Of a DNA stretch of 64,000 nt, positions 12,777 through 26,200 are shown piece by piece (position 1 is the first letter of the stretch; the number at the start of each line of letters is the position of its first letter). The stretch spans positions 14,353,001-14,417,000 of the forward strand of contig JAVHKY010000004.1 in the NCBI GenBank assembly GCA_035079385.1, in the 5' to 3' direction. The DNA is from Aspidiotus rigidus (taxonomy: Eukaryota > Arthropoda > Insecta > Hemiptera > Diaspididae). Under the pieces are notes generated by a model, which made no database searches, was not told the DNA's origin, and was given only the letters and a program-made list of their open reading frames with translations. The position numbers were made by a program, and so were the translations under genes.

Positions 12777-13370
12777 TTTTATAGTTGGAACTATTGTTCA
12801 TTTTGCATCAGTACTCAGGAATGATCAAAAAGTTTCCATGGCCACCATATGGGAGTCAAGATGCCGTTGGGAGAAATATGTGCCATGAGGATTGATAGAT
12901 ACCTCGTATCAGGAGAATAATGTCTACGCTACAAATTACCAACTGGTAAGTAAAACGGGAAATTTAATACAAAATTTCCTCTCAGTTGAGCCCATTTTCA
13001 TGGAAATCCGTAGTTTGGATTTTTCAGAAGAACGGCAGCGCACTGTTATAGCTGTGATATCAGTGTAAATACCTGCACCCCTTTACTGTCCTCGATTGTA
13101 CAACTACAGTCTCCATAGAAATGAAGAGAGGCAAAACACTCGAAGCAATTAATTTTCAATTCTTTGAATATAAAATCGAAGAAAACTCAAAAATACCTCG
13201 ACGGCAACAGCTCGACCATCATCATCTGCAGGCTACATTTAAAAAAAAATTTGATTGGTAGAAAGTAAAAGACTCAAAAGTTACTCGAATAACCTGGAAA
13301 TAAGCTCATCTAAAAGAAAATTAAAAGCGTTACAACTTTTGTTTTTTTCATTTTTTCAAAAAATAATTAT

Positions 13371-13598
13371 TTGGAGTGGAATAATCGATTTATTGCGCCT
13401 TATGACCAAACAAAATTATCCCCTTGCTTTATTACACCAACGACAGCGACACTCACGGCAGTTGAAATGCGAACAAAGATCAGGAAGAAATATTCTTCTA
13501 ATTCTCCAAAAGATACAATTTTCCAGATCATCGATTCGGATACCCGTCAATTCAATTTTGTGCAGCAGAATGGGTACCTATGCGCAAGTGATTTTTAG
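13371..13598 (+). other. Unassigned ORF of 75 codons
   Basis: An open frame containing MRTKIRKKYSSNSP and IFQIIDSDTRQF, overlapped in another frame by a 144-codon ORF (13255-13689). Neither has clear splice partners or a family I recognise. It could be a lone exon or part of an old element, since a MITE begins immediately downstream. Low confidence that it is a gene. Confidence 0.15.
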
Positions 13599-13618
13599 AA
13601 CAGGACTGTATTATTTTT

Positions 13619-13878
13619 CTGCCGTACAAAAAAATACTGAAGTATGTGAGCTCTGTTATCAAGAACGACGATTCAGAGAAAAGATTTGACGTATGATCAA
13701 GTAGGATCATCTAAAATTTTTCTGATAACAATCCTGAAAAAAAGCTCAAATGTCGATGAGAATATTTCTTTATAATCACTATTATCATTGAATGGAACAT
13801 ACGTCAAATTTTTTCTCTGGATCGTCATTTTTGATGACAGAGCTCACATACCTACGTCAATTATTTTTTGTACGGCAG
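13619..13878. mobile_element. CTGCCGTACAAAA MITE, full-length copy
   Basis: Starts CTGCCGTACAAAAAA and ends TTTTTTGTACGGCAG. The inner arms GAGCTCTGTTATCAAGAACG and GATGACAGAGCTC pair, as do GATTTGACGTA and TACGTCAAATT. About 260 bp. The interior AATCACTATTATCATTGAAT is shared almost exactly with the copy at 18232-18424. No clear target duplication. Confidence 0.85.
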
Positions 13879-13879
13879 A

Positions 13880-16800
13880 CCTATCGTAACCATAATGATA
13901 AAGAATCATCAGGCAAATAAGTATAAGCCTTTCCCTTTGATCTCATTAAAGGAGCTTAGAAAGATTTCGAGTTACAAATTGTAGGTACTCTTGATCAATC
14001 AATCAATCAACGACAGGAAAGTATATTTTTGCTCCATTTATTAATTTTTTTTCTAAAATAGGCTGTTGTTCAACACATGCTATTTCAATTCAATCATCTA
14101 TTCCCTTAGGTACTCACATCTGGGTACCTGTGTAGTACAGAGCCTTTGGACAGGAATCTTGGAAAGAAAGCTAGAAATTCTCGTTTAGGAAGATTGTCTG
14201 AGACGAACCCCCCTACGTATTCAAAATATCCTACTAAGACTCTTCTCCGAAAGTTTCCTAACGCTTGAAGAAGATAGAGATACTGACGTACCTATTTAAA
14301 AACTACTCTTTTTTTGTCCGCCCCGTTCGCCGTGCTTTCAAACCTCCGACAATTCTTCCTACACGCTGACATAAAAGTGTAGGCTTGTTTTACGCCACAG
14401 GTGAACTTGACCGATTCATAATTGTGGTAGCTAAGCACGGAATATACCGGTACCTACAGATATCGACGAGGCGTTCGCTGGCACAACATAAGTCAGCATT
14501 TTGCTGACAGTGTACTCTGACACAGAACTCGCAAATCAATCCTCACTTATCAGCGGAAATCACACGAAAATGTTCAATAATTCATCGATTGAAAGAATAA
14601 CTGATTATGCCCTAAGGTAATCGTCGTAATAGCGTGTCGGATTGTTACGCTTGTGATGGAATACTCCGTATCGACGCAATCGTGTTCACATTTGATTCGG
14701 CCATAAATGTAAAAGACGATTTCATTATTGACGGTGGTGGTTTTTCAAAACTTCCGCTTCTATTATCAGCGTACCTTTTCGTTACCAAGTTCAGAGTGTT
14801 TTGGACTGTTGGAAAGAGTAATCTGTGAACAGTCGCGTTCGGAACGACGACGCTGACGCGAGTGAAATTTCCGTCTCGGTGGGTTTGAAATGCGTTGACC
14901 TGAAATTTCATGTATAGTTCTAATGAGAAAGGTAAAGTATGTCGTAGATATTAATCTTCATATATATTTAAAGATCACTTTGATTTAACTCTTACGGCAC
15001 CGTGAAGATACGCAACGAGAAATGAGCTTTCCAGGCATCCTCAAATTCATACATTCGAAATCGACTCAGTTGTATGAAAATCTTAAATACGATGTACCTA
15101 GTATTTTTTGGACTGGTGAACTTCTTCAGATGATACTCATAGCATCGATGTAGGCCTAGACCCTATTTTTTAATCTGGCTCAGCGTGAAATCTCTCACAG
15201 AAACAGTATTGAATGACGAAGACTCCTATCCCTTATAAAACGGGTCGAGACGTAGGTATCATTCCGTGTGTATGTCTTTACACCGCTTAATTTTGTTTAG
15301 TGTTTGAATTATTAAGCGAATGAAACCTCGTGCAGACATGCTTAAAAATATCCCTCGCCTGTCGACACCAAAATAATAAATTAGTGCTATGTATGGCTGA
15401 GGGATGAAGTTATCAATAGAATGAGGTAACTCAGAACGATGACGATAACTTTGATGGTTGGTATGGCTGTCGAAGAGTAGATTAAAGAAAAACATTCGAG
15501 AAAAATTTACTTACGAGGCTGCAATGATACATTTTGAAAGGGCTTGTCAAATCGAAGGTTTAACATCAGAGAAGTTTAGGAAAAATCGTTCCAGAGAAGA
15601 GGTCCGAAAATACAAGATTCAAGAGGAGAAATTGACCCGTCAGAAAGTATGGTTTCACGCATTTTCCAACGCAATGACAACCCCTTACTTATACTTTGGG
15701 TGAACAGGTCGACCCCTATTAACTCGATTCAAGTCGAGTACATTAATGCACTCAATACCATTAATCTTCTTTTTGGGTCCCACCGTCTGGCTTCGCAACA
15801 TTCACTCCAGAAATTTGAGAATATTCCCCACTTGCATGAGAAGAGTGGTTCAAGAAACCACATGGCACAAGACGCGTGGAAAACGTAAAAGTTGATTTTT
15901 TCCAGAAGAGGGAAGCTATGACTCCCTTTTCTCACCTCATCGGTGCTTTTCACCGTAATAGTGAATTTTTTTTACTAATAGTGTAGTAATTTTTTTTAAG
16001 TGTCATTCATGCACTAAGTCATCAAGCTTCACAAGTGTTAATGACCTCGTCGTCTGACTATCTCTCAATATCCTTTGCAATCCAATTCACGTCTCCCAGG
16101 ATCAAAACTTGACCTTCTCGAATTCCAAGACGACAGGATGATGGCTAATCTTTGGGAGTACACTCTGTCGAGACACAAGCCCAATTTTCAGAAATGATGA
16201 AGTGAGGACCACAAAAAACGCGCATGTAAGTTCCTGAAAGACTCAGGAGAAGATAATTGTACAATGGAATAAAAGAAGCTGCTTTAGTTTTTCCCACGGC
16301 GCTCGGTCACTCGCTACACATGAAACGCTTTAGGAACAAAAAGAAGATAATATACGAGTAATACCAGCATTCCTATCATTACCTACTAGCAGCTTCTAAA
16401 GTTTTCTGACCATGCTGGCTGTGCAATATTTACGATGCATGAATGTGACAGGGAAAGTGTAAGACTTTGGAAGTTCGTAAAAATTAAAGAGACATGAAAA
16501 TGGGTCAAGTACTTTTATTCTTTATTGTGTAAAAACTGCTCTTCGTGTAAGACAAAATTTCGTTAACAAAACACAAATGACGTTAATTCTGTCTGAAATT
16601 TGACACTTGTAGAAAAGAAATAAAAGTATGAAACAAATTTGATATTTTCAATTCTTCTAGAATATTTATTGTTGATTTTAAAATCCGAGAAGCTGACTTC
16701 AAATTTGAAATCATCAAAAGAGTCAAAAAATTTATAAATCATTATTCAAAGCTATTAACTTAAGTACTAATTTAATTGCATTTATTGAGTTGCACGGTAG

Positions 16801-17258
16801 TAGATATTACATTTTCCAATTTACCGAGGAGCTATTGAATCATAATTTCTATCGTGTTTCATGATAATTATAATTATTGTGTTTCGATAATTATCCACTT
16901 GTGGTCGATTATACATCGCTATAGCTGTTTCTCGATAAAATAATTTTCAAGCAGGTTTATATCTTCAAGCATTAATAATTTTAGATACCTACCTACCCAG
17001 AAATTGTCGCCCGCGTGTAGCAGGACAACAAAAGAAAGAGGGAATCATCGGCTATCGTCTGAATATTTTATGAAGTTTGCGTGTTGTTACGTCGAGTTAT
17101 TTTTAGGTATTTTCGGTGGAAAATATTGGGTACTTAGATGCGTGCATTGTCAACTTCAGACCTACGCTTCCGATGAAAATATTTCTCATTAAGTCGCGTC
17201 TTCAACTTACGTTCCCAAGTTTTATAGTTTTTTCTTTTCTTCTTCTTATTATTATTAG
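13880..17258. other. Intergenic stretch before the anoctamin exons
   Basis: Mostly AT-rich non-coding DNA. The missing first exon and promoter of the anoctamin gene are expected here, but none is convincing. A Lys/Arg/Glu-rich ORF of 81 codons at 15458-15703 (contains IHFERACQIEGLTSEKF) looks compositionally like a protein but has no splice context and no family I know. Confidence 0.35.
15458..15703 (+). other. Unassigned charged ORF, 81 codons
   Basis: The frame starts at a GTG/ATG cluster near 15458 and ends TGA at 15703. It is rich in Lys, Arg and Glu with a helical look (KFRKNRSREEVRKYK). No motif is recognisable, and there is no obvious donor or acceptor. It may be a fossil of a mobile element or a lone exon. 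Confidence 0.2.
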
Positions 17259-20200
17259 ATTCCAAACAGGATAAAAATTACTTGGGTATCGATGATGAAT
17301 ATGAGGAAATTAGTAGTCTGGAATCGCCTAATCCATTCGAAATACACAACAGCGTTCATTTTGTTTTCAATGAGCGAAGTAAGTTCAATTCGGAATTGAT
17401 TTAACTTCTTGCAGGCTACCTTAAGTTTCAGGGATAATGAGTTGTTCCGGATAGCTAAGGCTAACAGGTAAAGCTGATAATTTTTTTCAAACGGCTTAAG
17501 CCAACATTAATTAGCTAATACCTAGCAGTTCAACAGCGCTGCTGCAGTACAAAAGAATGCATGGGAATTTGAGCTGAGACCTGTCACGAGAAAAAACTCT
17601 TAGACGTCAGAAAACAAATCAATGGAATAGGCATACTCGCAGTCTTGCGAACATACCCAATCCACTGATTGGTTTTGTGACGCTTCAAGAGTTTTTTCTC
17701 ATTGGTTGATCAACACGTAATAGTTCTGAGAAAAGAGTCTATTGAGTAATGAACTTCCATCTTCATGCATAAGTAATAATACTTCGACTTTGACATGAGT
17801 CAAATCCTTTCTCTACAGTCTGTTCCACGAGAGTTTGGTATTATAAATCACGGGGAACCCGCATTCCATTCGCATTCCGTAACGTAAAATAAGCGTGAGT
17901 GACGTGGGTTGCCTATCCTCTATAATACCAAACTCTCGTGGAACAGACTGTAGTTCGTGATTTTTTTAATGGAGCTCGAAGTTTGGATCGGCTAGACCCA
18001 GAATGCCATACTATACAATACTGCCGTACAACGTTGACCTGACGAATTTGCAAAACGACGATCAGTGGGATAAGACTTTTTTAGGTTCCTACATGTAATA
18101 TTAAAACTCTCATTCTCCTAATCGTAGTTTTGCAAGTACGTCGTTTCTACTTTGTGCGGGAGACGGCAGTATACTAATGACCCAGACCTTTTGAACGATT
18201 GCCACTGTCGGCTGCGAGTGCGAGAGTATCGCTGCCGTGCAAAATATAATTGACGTATGTCAGCAAAATTTTTTTGATAACAATCCTGAGAAAAGGCTCT
18301 AATGCTGATGAGAATATTTCTTCATAATCACTATTATCATTGAATTGAACATACGTCAAATCTTTTCTCTGGATCGTCATTTTTGATAACAGAGCTCACA
18401 TGTCAATTATTTTTTGTACGGCAGATTCACAGAGCAGATAGTGTCCCGACGCAAGGACCTACCCGACGACGTGATAACGAAGTACTACATTTACCTCTAC
18501 AATATGGAATATAAGGGGGAAATTGAAATCTGGAAAATCAAAGCCTTGTTTTTCGAAATGACATTCTCGAATTTTGTAACTCATCATGTTGGCAATAGAA
18601 AATATAATTGTTTCAAACGACTAAATAACTAATGTTCGTTTATACTTTTATTTTTCGTGCACACAACAGTATTAGCAAATCAAACCGAGACACAAGAAAA
18701 TGCTGGAGAGCAATTACCCATCATTCGAACGAGTCTACCATCGATTGAGATTGAAGATACTGATTCAAATATCAGTAGATTGACCTTCACGGACCCTTCA
18801 AGCACTCTCCAAACGAAAAATGATGAAGTCATACCCGAAAATGGACAAGGAAAAGATGATGACCATTCCAATTCGAGTTCGAGTTCATTTGTGGAAGAAA
18901 AACACATTCCCACTTTTGAGGAGGAAACTGGAGGGCTTATCCCTAATGCAGCGATGGTAAAATTTTATATTTTTGTATTTCAAGAACGACTATCCCTACC
19001 CAATAAAAAGGGAATTAATTTTAAATCTTAAATTTTCAGGATGCAAAAAATACTTTATTTTTTCGCGATGGTAAACGAAGGATTGATTTGGTCTTGGTAT
19101 ACGTAGATGAAGACATAGCAAAAGGCGTACTCAATGAGATTGAAACGATGCGAATTGAGCATAGGAAGAATTTCCAGACAAGTCTAAGAAATGAAGGCCT
19201 GGAATTGGAAATTGAACCCAAGGAGGTAGTACTCCAGAAAAAATGTAGAATCAAATCTTCTTCGGTACGACACTCAAAATATATTATCATACTTGTGTCA
19301 TAGAATTCATTCGATCAGAACACATGTTTCGTCAAAATCAATTGTCCGTATCATGTGCTGCACAAATATGCTGGAATTATGCATATCCAACGACCCGTTA
19401 AGGTGAGTAATGATAGACAAGAAGGATCAAAAGTTTTTCCAAATCTGAATAATTTATTCGATACGAATGACGTGACAAAAAAATTCTGATCTTATCTTTC
19501 AACTTACCATCGAAAATTTTCATACTGGTTTCCATACGCTACTATCGCTTTCGTGAAATAAACGTATAACTTGAATTCTTGACCTCGACTAGATTTAAAT
19601 AATGAAATAGCGCGCACCTTTGCAATAATCGACAAGTCATTTTCAGAGGAAATGTCACCCCACTTCGTGAGAATTCGTTGTGCATTTTTCATACACTTTT
19701 CAACAAAAATGTTTGTGTTTACATGCATCTATCGTGGACTACCTAGTCGCTGGCATTGGTTTCCGTTAGTGCGTGGGTACGTACCTAAAAAATCAACTTT
19801 CTTCGAAACGCATGAATAATATATTTAATCAAATAATTGATGAATTGTCATGTCTTTTCTTTCTTTTCATAAATTTCCCTCAGGAAGGAAAAGAAGAAAG
19901 GCCGTTTGATAGAGAAGGACTATGTTTTCCTCTTTTCCGACTATTTTACATAAATAGTCCTTTGGTAGACGATGATAGCACTCTGTCTACGTCGATATTT
20001 TCTCAGACTAACGAAGATAAGTAAGTCGTGAGTAAGTTATCGAAACTTACATGAAATAGCTTAGTTCAAATTTTGAATATTCAACTAGGGTCTAGAGAAA
20101 GGGAGTGTCGTTTCTCCTTGGGAGAGGGAATATTTTCAAGAAGGGTTGATGAGCAGATGTCCATTAATTACGTGAGGCGTGGGTGTTCTAATATTGCGAA

Positions 20201-23200
20201 CTAAATCGATTAAATTAAATGAGATATGTTTTTTTATTTGATTGAATATCTGAATAATCAGGCGAATTCCTTTTCGTTCAATTCGATCTAACGCGGATGG
20301 ATGCATAGCTTGAAAACTAGCTTCAGATCGAAGGGGAAGTAGGTCAAGCCCTTCTCTTTTAGACAAGTGTTTTATTTTTCATTCGTATACATTACCTATT
20401 AACTTATATGTAGCTGTATTTTTCTGTCTTGTGTTGAGAAACTACCTGAGTAATGTTCGATTACTGAGTTAATTTGTGTCCATAATTAACATTTCAAATT
20501 TGATCAATTCGTATTTACAGACTAATTTTGAAAGAACGGGAACGATTCTATACTTCCGCCCAACGTAGTCAAGTGGTTTGGCAGATACTTTTAAGAGCTC
20601 GATTTGGAGATGAAAATAATGTAAGTATCATTTGATGAGAAAATTGATTCCAGGTGTAAGAGTTTGTTAATAATTTAGCTAAACTCTCGTCACCTACACG
20701 AACAAATAATATTATGGTGAAAGAAAATAATTGAATCATATTGTAAGAATCGCTCACATTGATGAAAGGACGCTCCCAGTATCATATGAAAGGGAGAGGG
20801 GAAGAAGAATAAGAATTTGCCGTCTAGTTTAAATGTTGAATTTTTTACTTTCTTTAAAACTTTACATTTGCTCATTCCAGCATTTTATTGGAAGGAAAAG
20901 CTTTCCAATCCCAACTTAGGAAATGTAACTGTAATCACTTCAACTCTGCATAATTTATGAAGCGAGAACGTTGTTTCTGTTAATTTTAATTTATTAAGAA
21001 AAATGAAAATAATTATGCTCGTTCCTCCTCGATGAATTTCGGCCAGAAAATAATAAAGGCTCGCGTGTTTCCGTCACGATCATGTTAAATGCATTCTTTT
21101 GTTTTTATTTCTTTATCAATCTATGCTGATCTGTGGTTTTTGAAATGAAGATCGCGGGGTGTGATTACCAACGTCAGCTCTTTTTTACGAAATGTTACTC
21201 TTCAAGTTAAATCCAATTATTTTTTGCGAGGGCGCCACGAAGAAGAGACAGGGCTTTGATGGATGTCTAAAATTTAAAAATCAAAGGAATTACGGAAGGG
21301 TTAATGAAAAATTTGGAATACAACATGACTATTGCTACGCAAATAATGTGCCTCATTACAAATAATTCTCAGAACATGTTCTTCTTCTGATTTTTCCAAT
21401 TATATGAAATATTTTCAAAATAAGGAATTCATTTCTGGATGGTCTTGTAAATTTAAAAATTCTCCCTGGTTCGTATTTTTCAAAATTTAGGGAACGTGGT
21501 GTTGACTTTCGACCTGCGTTTTATAACCCTAACACTATCCGCAGCTCATTTTATGGGCTGAAGGATGCTTTCTCCTTTATGGAGAGAAGCGGGATTCATA
21601 AGCTCCTATGCTCCAACGGTCCAGCTGTTTATACAGGGGAGACCAGCCGGCAACTTTGTACTAGGGTTCAAAAACATCTCGATGAAGTTACTTCTGCCCC
21701 CTTCCGAAAATGCTCGGCCTTCGCAGAGCACCTCTCGACTTCTGACCATACATTTGATCTTCACCAAATCGTCTTACTCCATTCAGAGAATCCCTTCCGT
21801 CGACAGTTGGCCCCTAGGCACATCCAGATCGTTCGCCATTCGATTTGCAATGATGACATACTTTTAAATTGTTTCCTCCCTGAGGATGATTCAATTGAGA
21901 TACGACTCTGAATCATTCTAATTTTCCTGTCACCACTGGTCTAATTTAGTTTTCTTCCCTCGTATCTTCCACTCCTTTTTCGATTTCATTAAAATTTTTC
22001 GATCTTTATAATTTTAGATTTTCACAATTTCATTTTGAATTTCGTTGGTCTTTCGAATGTTGTATAATATCGTGATAAATTAATTATTTGTACGGTTTGT
22101 AAACTAAAAACCCAAATTTTCGAATTTTGATAGCTTTCAAATTGAGAGGCAAGATACGAACCGGTTGCGGGAAGATCTAGTTGCATGACTCAGGTTTCTC
22201 ATTAATAAAAAACTTTCAATATTTTCCAGATTGGGATACGTAAGCTCTTGAAAAATCACACCTATGAGGGAGCATTTCCGTTGCACGAAGGAAGTACTCA
22301 CATCAACTCTAAAAATCATGACGAATATGTTTACGATCGACAAGTTGGTATACGTCAGAGAAACGCAATTACTCGTCCTATTTGTCTGCAAGAAAACCTA
22401 TATTGTTCAGCGTACGTTCGCAGATTTTGGCTCATGTATGGGCGAGACCAAGCGTATGGTATAAATACCAGCCACTGTGGCTGGTGCGTAAATATTTTGG
22501 AGATAAAATCGCGTTATATTTTGCGTGGCTGGGGTTCTACACGAATATGCTCATCCTACCTTCAATTGTTGGTTTAATTTGTTTCTGTTATGGACTGTTC
22601 ACTATGGATTCGAAGGGAAATCAACCTAGGTACGTATTAATGCTGTCATGAAATCCCTGTTTGTTTTCTTTTCCTACGAATGACGGGAAGTTGTGGTTGA
22701 TGAACTTTGATCCAGTGAGATTCATTTACTACCCTGTCAAAATAATGTTAAATTCTATATAGTTACCGGAAGAAAAAATATGTAAGGTCACATAATGCAT
22801 AATATGTAAGTCCACAGGTTCTCAAATTTATTGATTCCTAAGGAAACAAAATTAGTGAATTACTAAGTCTGTATGGTCAGATCTTCATTTCAATTTCGCC
22901 GGCCTCAAAAATATGAAAATATGAGAGATATTTTCAACAAACGTTGTGAGCATTTGTGATCGTCTGCTAACTTCATCTAACAAAGAAAGAAACAGAGTGA
23001 AAGGGGATACTTGGCTCAATTCAAAATAAGAATGCAATGAAATAAGTAAAAATCTGGCGGATCTACGGAGAGAAAAGAGGACAAGAGGGATATATCTCCT
23101 ACCAACTTATGCAGTTCTACAGCTAAACGTTGTATATTCAGAGGTATTAGTGTTAATTAAGGGTCGAATGCCCGACAACGTCTACTGCTCCAAGACAGGC

Positions 23201-26200
23201 TACTTCTCTAAAATTTTATTCATCAGCAATTTCATTTTTTTAATTTTATTGTAAATCATATTTTCTTTTTTCGTAGTCGAGAAATTTGCGATTCGTCAGT
23301 GGCTGGGAATATCACGTTATGCCCACTTTGTGACACGGGATGCAAATATCAAAAATTACGAGATTCGTGTTTGTTCTCAAACGTGACTTATCTGTTTGAT
23401 AACTCTTCAACGGTATTCTTCTCCATTTTTATGTCGTTTTGGGGTAAGTCCACTTACTAGAGACGAATGAAGTTCGCCTATATTATGCCTGATTAATGAA
23501 GAGAAAAATTATAATAGAGTGCTTGGAAAGCATTTACAAAAACCATGATCGGAAGGGAAAACTTGAGTACTGCTTCCAATATCCTAAAAGTGAAAGCTCC
23601 CATAAAATGGACGCTTCTACTTTTTCCATGTAAGAGATACGTCTCAGAAACCAGATTCACATTAGATCTTAGTCGTTTGCATATCAAAAGATTTATGATT
23701 TAAGATGAGCGTCAATAGCTATCCAAGTTACAACCATTACAAGAAAGATCGAGTCAATTTTGAAGACAATGGATTCGTGTTTCTCTCTTTCCCTGGCCAT
23801 TCATAACATTAGTATAAATTATTGCTTTTATAGCCACTTTATTTTTGGAGTTCTGGAAACGTAAACAAGCACTGATCTCGTGGCAGTGGGACTTACATAG
23901 TGGGACCGAAGATGAGGATACCAGACCAGAATATGATACGTTCGCGGGGATTTATAAAATTAATCCAGTCACGCGGAGGAAAGAATCTTTTGTACCTCCA
24001 TGGAAAAAAATGTTGCAGATATGCATCAGTGTAATCATTGTTGCATTCATGGTAGGAGTTTATTTTTTCGTTGTTTTTAAATAATTTATGATAGTGCTAA
24101 AGAGACACCAATAAAATTATGTTGCAGATCTTCATTGTATTTTTGGCAACCCTCTTAACGATCGTCTTGCGTTTGGTCATGTTCACCGTCATAACGAGCG
24201 ACTCAAGCTATACATATCTGAAAACTCACGCAAAACTCATCACCACCATTGTTGCAGCTATGATCAATCTAATAATTATTGTACTTCTGAACAAGGTATT
24301 TTTCATTCACTTTTTTCACATCTGGAAGATTTATGCTACTAATCACAAGATAATGAGCTCGACTATTTGCAGATATATCATTACATCGCTAAATGGCTGA
24401 CCAACGAAGAGAATCCTAGAACTCATATGCAGTACGAGAAAAGTTTCATTCTCAAAATTTTTCTATTCGAGTTTATAAACTACTATTCGTCATTGATGTA
24501 TATTGCTTTCTTCAAGGTGAGTTCTCTTTACAAGTTAGATTGTAAGTCCCAGTTGAGATATTATTTTACATAGGTTTCCTAATCGTTACACTGGGTTAGG
24601 ATCATTAATTAGGCTTGAAAAATAAACTTGTCGCTCACTTCATCCGCTCTTCGCGATGGCTCACCAGAGAGGATTGACTTTTCAAGATAATAACACCAGC
24701 TTTTGCAGGGACGACAATTGAAAAAAGAGACGGTGGCAGGTATTGTCTTGACAGGAATGTTTGTATGACTCGAGATCGAGTGTACAGACGGAAATTCATA
24801 GAGAAGGCTCGGAGTCGTAAACATAAAATATGTCAAAAATTTTCTCATACCCAGTATATCGATTTTATTTTTCTATTGTGGTCAAAGTCCAAATCTTTTC
24901 AAAACTTCCTCTTCGTTTCCTCAGTGACGTCACAGCAAACTATAGATGGAATCACGCTGTGATAGTCATCACTGTAGCCCAGTCATCACGAATTTGACGT
25001 CACGTAAGAGTCATTTGAACCAAATGTAACATAAAATTTCTGTCAATAGTGGAGGTTACACAAAATTTTGAATGAGATGAAATTTAAAAACGAAGAGGAC
25101 GTAAATGTAGAAAATTTAAAAACCAAAAACAAAAAGAACGAGAAAATGGACGAAATTTAAAACGAGAAAAATAGGCTATATAAAATACATAAAATAAAGG
25201 GGGGAAAAAAAATTTAACAGAAATAGTCACAAAATTGACAATTTGCTTGATGATGAGCTGCTCCCAGTTCGAAACCGGTCGCTCTCTTATTAATATGTCA
25301 TGTGGGGACCATTACTAACTTTGTGAATTTCTGACTATTTCCGTTTAATTTTTTTTTTTTTATTATAAATTTTATATATTTTTTTCGTTTTAAATTTCAT
25401 CCATTTTCTCGTTTTTTTCGTTTTTTGTTTTCAAATTTCACCTCACTCAAAATTATGTGTAACGTCCTCTATTGACAGAAATTTTATGTTACGAGTGTGT
25501 GAACCTTTTGATAAATGATTGTCGACTCATGGTCATCTGGAGAATGTTTCTTTCATTTGAGCCAAACTGAATCTGGGATCGGAGGGTATATCAGCTGGTT
25601 CTCATCAAATTACCTGGAGTGATACAGCCCTCTTCCTTTCTGTATAGATCTGATTTTCATTAAAAAAAAAAAAAAAAAAAAAAACCCTCTCAGGGAGCCG
25701 CTTACCTCTTCAAGTGGTCAAAACTACAACTCACCGATGAAGTTTGGACATGACAAAATACGAGTTGGATGTGGATTTGCAAAATTTTCAAAAAAAGCGA
25801 TCAAAAAAAAATATTTACGTCGATTAGAGCGGTCAATTCTTAAATATGTTTCTCATTTTCGCTTTACCCTTGAACTCCACCTTTAATTACAGGAACTGCA
25901 CTCCCTTTTCCTGCGAGACGCAATGGTGTGCATCGCATAGTTTATCTGCAAGCATCAAAATACCAAAATACTCCCCTGTATCCGTGAAGCCGAAATCGAG
26001 AAAGGAGAGGAGGTTCTTCCTTAATCTCCTTAGTAAGCCTAATGACTTTAATTTCAATGACATTGACCCAAATTGAGGAAAATTTCAACTTAAGAACTTC
26101 GCAAATTGGGGCGAGAAGGGGTTCGTTGCTCTTACTCCTCTCGTCCCAAAATTTAGGCGGACACGGTCGTTTGAATGAACGGCCGTTAATTCTTGGGCTT

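Noticed and set aside
22248..22577. 109-codon ORF read straight through
   Set aside because: After YDRQ the frame leaves the anoctamin sequence; an 80-nt intron restores [17 protein letters not shown] in another frame.
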